Shown piece by piece: positions 5,328 through 6,042 of a stretch of DNA of 6,042 nucleotides. Location: assembly GCA_003561825.1 (NCBI GenBank), contig PWVO01000153.1, positions 1 through 6,042 of the forward strand, read 5' to 3'. Every line of letters starts with the position of its first letter. The first letter of the stretch is position 1. A program made the translations under genes and the position numbers. This stretch comes from Candidatus Woesearchaeota archaeon (GTDB lineage: Archaea; Nanobdellota; Nanobdellia; Woesearchaeales; CG1-02-33-12). Below the pieces are notes generated by a model, which made no database searches, was not told the DNA's origin, and worked only from the letters and a program-made list of their open reading frames with translations.

Positions 5328-5333
5328 CCCTCC
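5328..5333 (-). promoter_or_regulatory. Shine-Dalgarno site of the UBA-like membrane protein gene
   Basis: GGAGGG on the minus strand sits 5 nt before the ATG at 5322. It implies a leadered message. The AT-rich ATTTATTTAAA at 5338-5348 is too close to be its TATA box, which favours the element at 5410-5423. Confidence 0.75.
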
Positions 5334-5409
5334 AAGAATTTATTTAAAAAACAAACATCATTCGCCAGATTTCATCACCTTTTTTTACCTAATAACTGTT
5401 AAATTGCTT

Positions 5410-5423
5410 CTTATATTTATAAG
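5410..5423. promoter_or_regulatory. Symmetric TATA-like element between divergent genes
   Basis: CTTATA-TT-TATAAG is a perfect inverted repeat that reads as a TATA box on both strands. On the minus strand it would give the UBA-like gene a leader of about 65 nt including its Shine-Dalgarno site. On the plus strand it would give the radical SAM gene a leader of about 90 nt. One shared box serving both directions is possible but unproven. Confidence 0.45.
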
Positions 5424-5468
5424 TTTTTAAAAAACCTGCCAAGAAATCTCCGCTTTTTAAGGCGTGAG

Positions 5469-5504
5469 ATGAATTGGCACTGGCCACTGGACATATGGCA
5501 ATGA
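5469..5504 (+). other. Short Trp-rich upstream ORF in the radical SAM gene leader
   Basis: ATG 5469 to TGA 5502-5504 encodes 11 residues, MNWHWPLDIWQ, three of them Trp, ending 31 nt before the radical SAM start. A GGCGTGAG stretch just upstream resembles a weak Shine-Dalgarno site. It may be a leader peptide, chance, or part of a longer N-terminus interrupted by a sequencing frameshift. Confidence 0.25.
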
Positions 5505-5535
5505 GGATTATAAGCTAGAAAATCATCCCCAGATT

Positions 5536-6042
5536 ATGGAAACCCTCCAGAAAGCAAGAATCCTTAGCCAAGCAGGCCATTATGACAGCTGCGGCCCCAA
5601 GATGTGCGAAGTCAACATAAGAGAAGGCCTTGGGGGCATATATCACGCAAAAGCAGAGCACAAAACATGCAGGCTCTTCAAGACACTCATGGAAAACTCA
5701 TGCTCATTTGACTGCAAGTACTGCGCAAACTCATCAGGCTGCAAAAAAACAAAAGCAGCATACGAGCCCCAGGAGCTTGCTTCTCTTTTCATGAGCCTTA
5801 GCAGAAAGCTCTCAGTTTACGGGCTTTTCCTAAGCTCAGCAATAACCTCAAGCCCTGACAAGTCAACATACAAAATGATAAACACAGTAAAGCTTCTCAG
5901 ATACAGATACAATTTCAGAGGCTACATCCATTTCAAGATCCTTCCCGGAACATCTTACGAACTTGTAAAGCAGGCCTCAGAGCTCTCTGACAGGATGAGC
6001 ATAAACATAGAAGCCCCAAACAGCAATGCACTTTCAGAATTA
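5536..6042 (+). CDS. Radical SAM protein, putative DNA modification/repair family (3' end outside the window)
   Basis: The first 169 residues of a radical SAM enzyme; the frame runs off the right edge. The cluster motif C56-SFD-C60-KY-C63 (CX3CX2C) would bind a [4Fe-4S] cluster for S-adenosylmethionine cleavage. The aligned features are METLQKARILSQAGHYDSC at the N-terminus, GLFLSSAI at 96-103, RGYIHFKILPG at 128-138 and RMSINIEAP at 153-161. They match, from memory, the family called putative DNA modification/repair radical SAM protein (TIGR03916), which in many bacteria is encoded beside a uracil-DNA-glycosylase-like partner. The substrate is unknown. Additional cysteines at 19, 24, 45 and 69 flank the motif. 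ATG 5536 is chosen because it gives the family's usual short lead. It lacks a Shine-Dalgarno site, though TTATAAG about 25 nt upstream could support a leaderless start. The frame stays open upstream to a TGA at 5470-5472 without another ATG. Confidence 0.87.
   Translation, partial: METLQKARILSQAGHYDSCGPKMCEVNIREGLGGIYHAKAEHKTCRLFKTLMENSCSFDCKYCANSSGCKKTKAAYEPQELASLFMSLSRKLSVYGLFLSSAITSSPDKSTYKMINTVKLLRYRYNFRGYIHFKILPGTSYELVKQASELSDRMSINIEAPNSNALSEL

Noticed and set aside
5463..5535. C/D-box guide RNA in the radical SAM leader
   Set aside because: Sequences such as GAGATGA resemble a C box, but no convincing D box (CTGA) or second box pair is present at the right spacing.

Overview
The window looks archaeal, most likely from a DPANN-type lineage such as the Woesearchaeota/Pacearchaeota. 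This placement is inferred from gene style and promoters and was not tested by any search. The supporting signs are AT-rich TATA elements (for example ATTTAAATAT and GATATTTAAAG) placed about 26-31 nt before several start codons, as expected for leaderless or nearly leaderless archaeal transcripts; GGAGGG and GAGGTGA Shine-Dalgarno sites before other genes; many short membrane proteins; and a tethered UBA-like helical domain of a kind I associate with small-genome archaea. The DNA is AT-rich, compact and of uniform coding style. I see no tRNA, rRNA, CRISPR array or insertion sequence.

Layout, left to right. (1) 1-857 (+): 3' part of a MscS-family mechanosensitive channel. (2) 909-1370 (-): a DUF2062 membrane protein, convergent with the channel. 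(3) 1371-1795: a gene-poor stretch of about 425 bp. It contains an isolated strong TATA element and, at 1594-1761 (+), an orphan C-terminal piece of a PLP-dependent class I/II aminotransferase, very probably a gene remnant. (4) 1796-3100 (+): a 434-residue ATP-grasp protein of PurD (GAR synthetase) architecture with several signature residues replaced. (5) 3106-3876 (-): an exonuclease III/AP endonuclease with all key catalytic residues, convergent with the PurD-like gene with 5 bp between the stops. (6) 3929-4992 (-): a two-gene operon with ATGA overlap, made of a membrane-anchored winged-helix regulator followed by a cysteine-rich repeat lipoprotein. (7) 5059-5322 (-): a small single-pass membrane protein with a UBA-like tail. 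(8) 5536-6042 (+): 5' part of a radical SAM protein of the putative DNA modification/repair family.

How they may fit together: the AP endonuclease and the radical SAM protein both point to DNA repair but are not in one operon. The MscS channel and the DUF2062 protein are membrane housekeeping genes. The most distinctive unit is the regulator/lipoprotein pair. The regulator has a cytoplasmic DNA-binding head, two membrane spans and an outside loop. The lipoprotein it is coupled to would sit outside the membrane and carries four 35-residue, four-cysteine repeats. An 18-bp perfect inverted repeat lies just upstream of the regulator's TATA box and is a candidate operator. This could be a small envelope-sensing system, but that role is inference.
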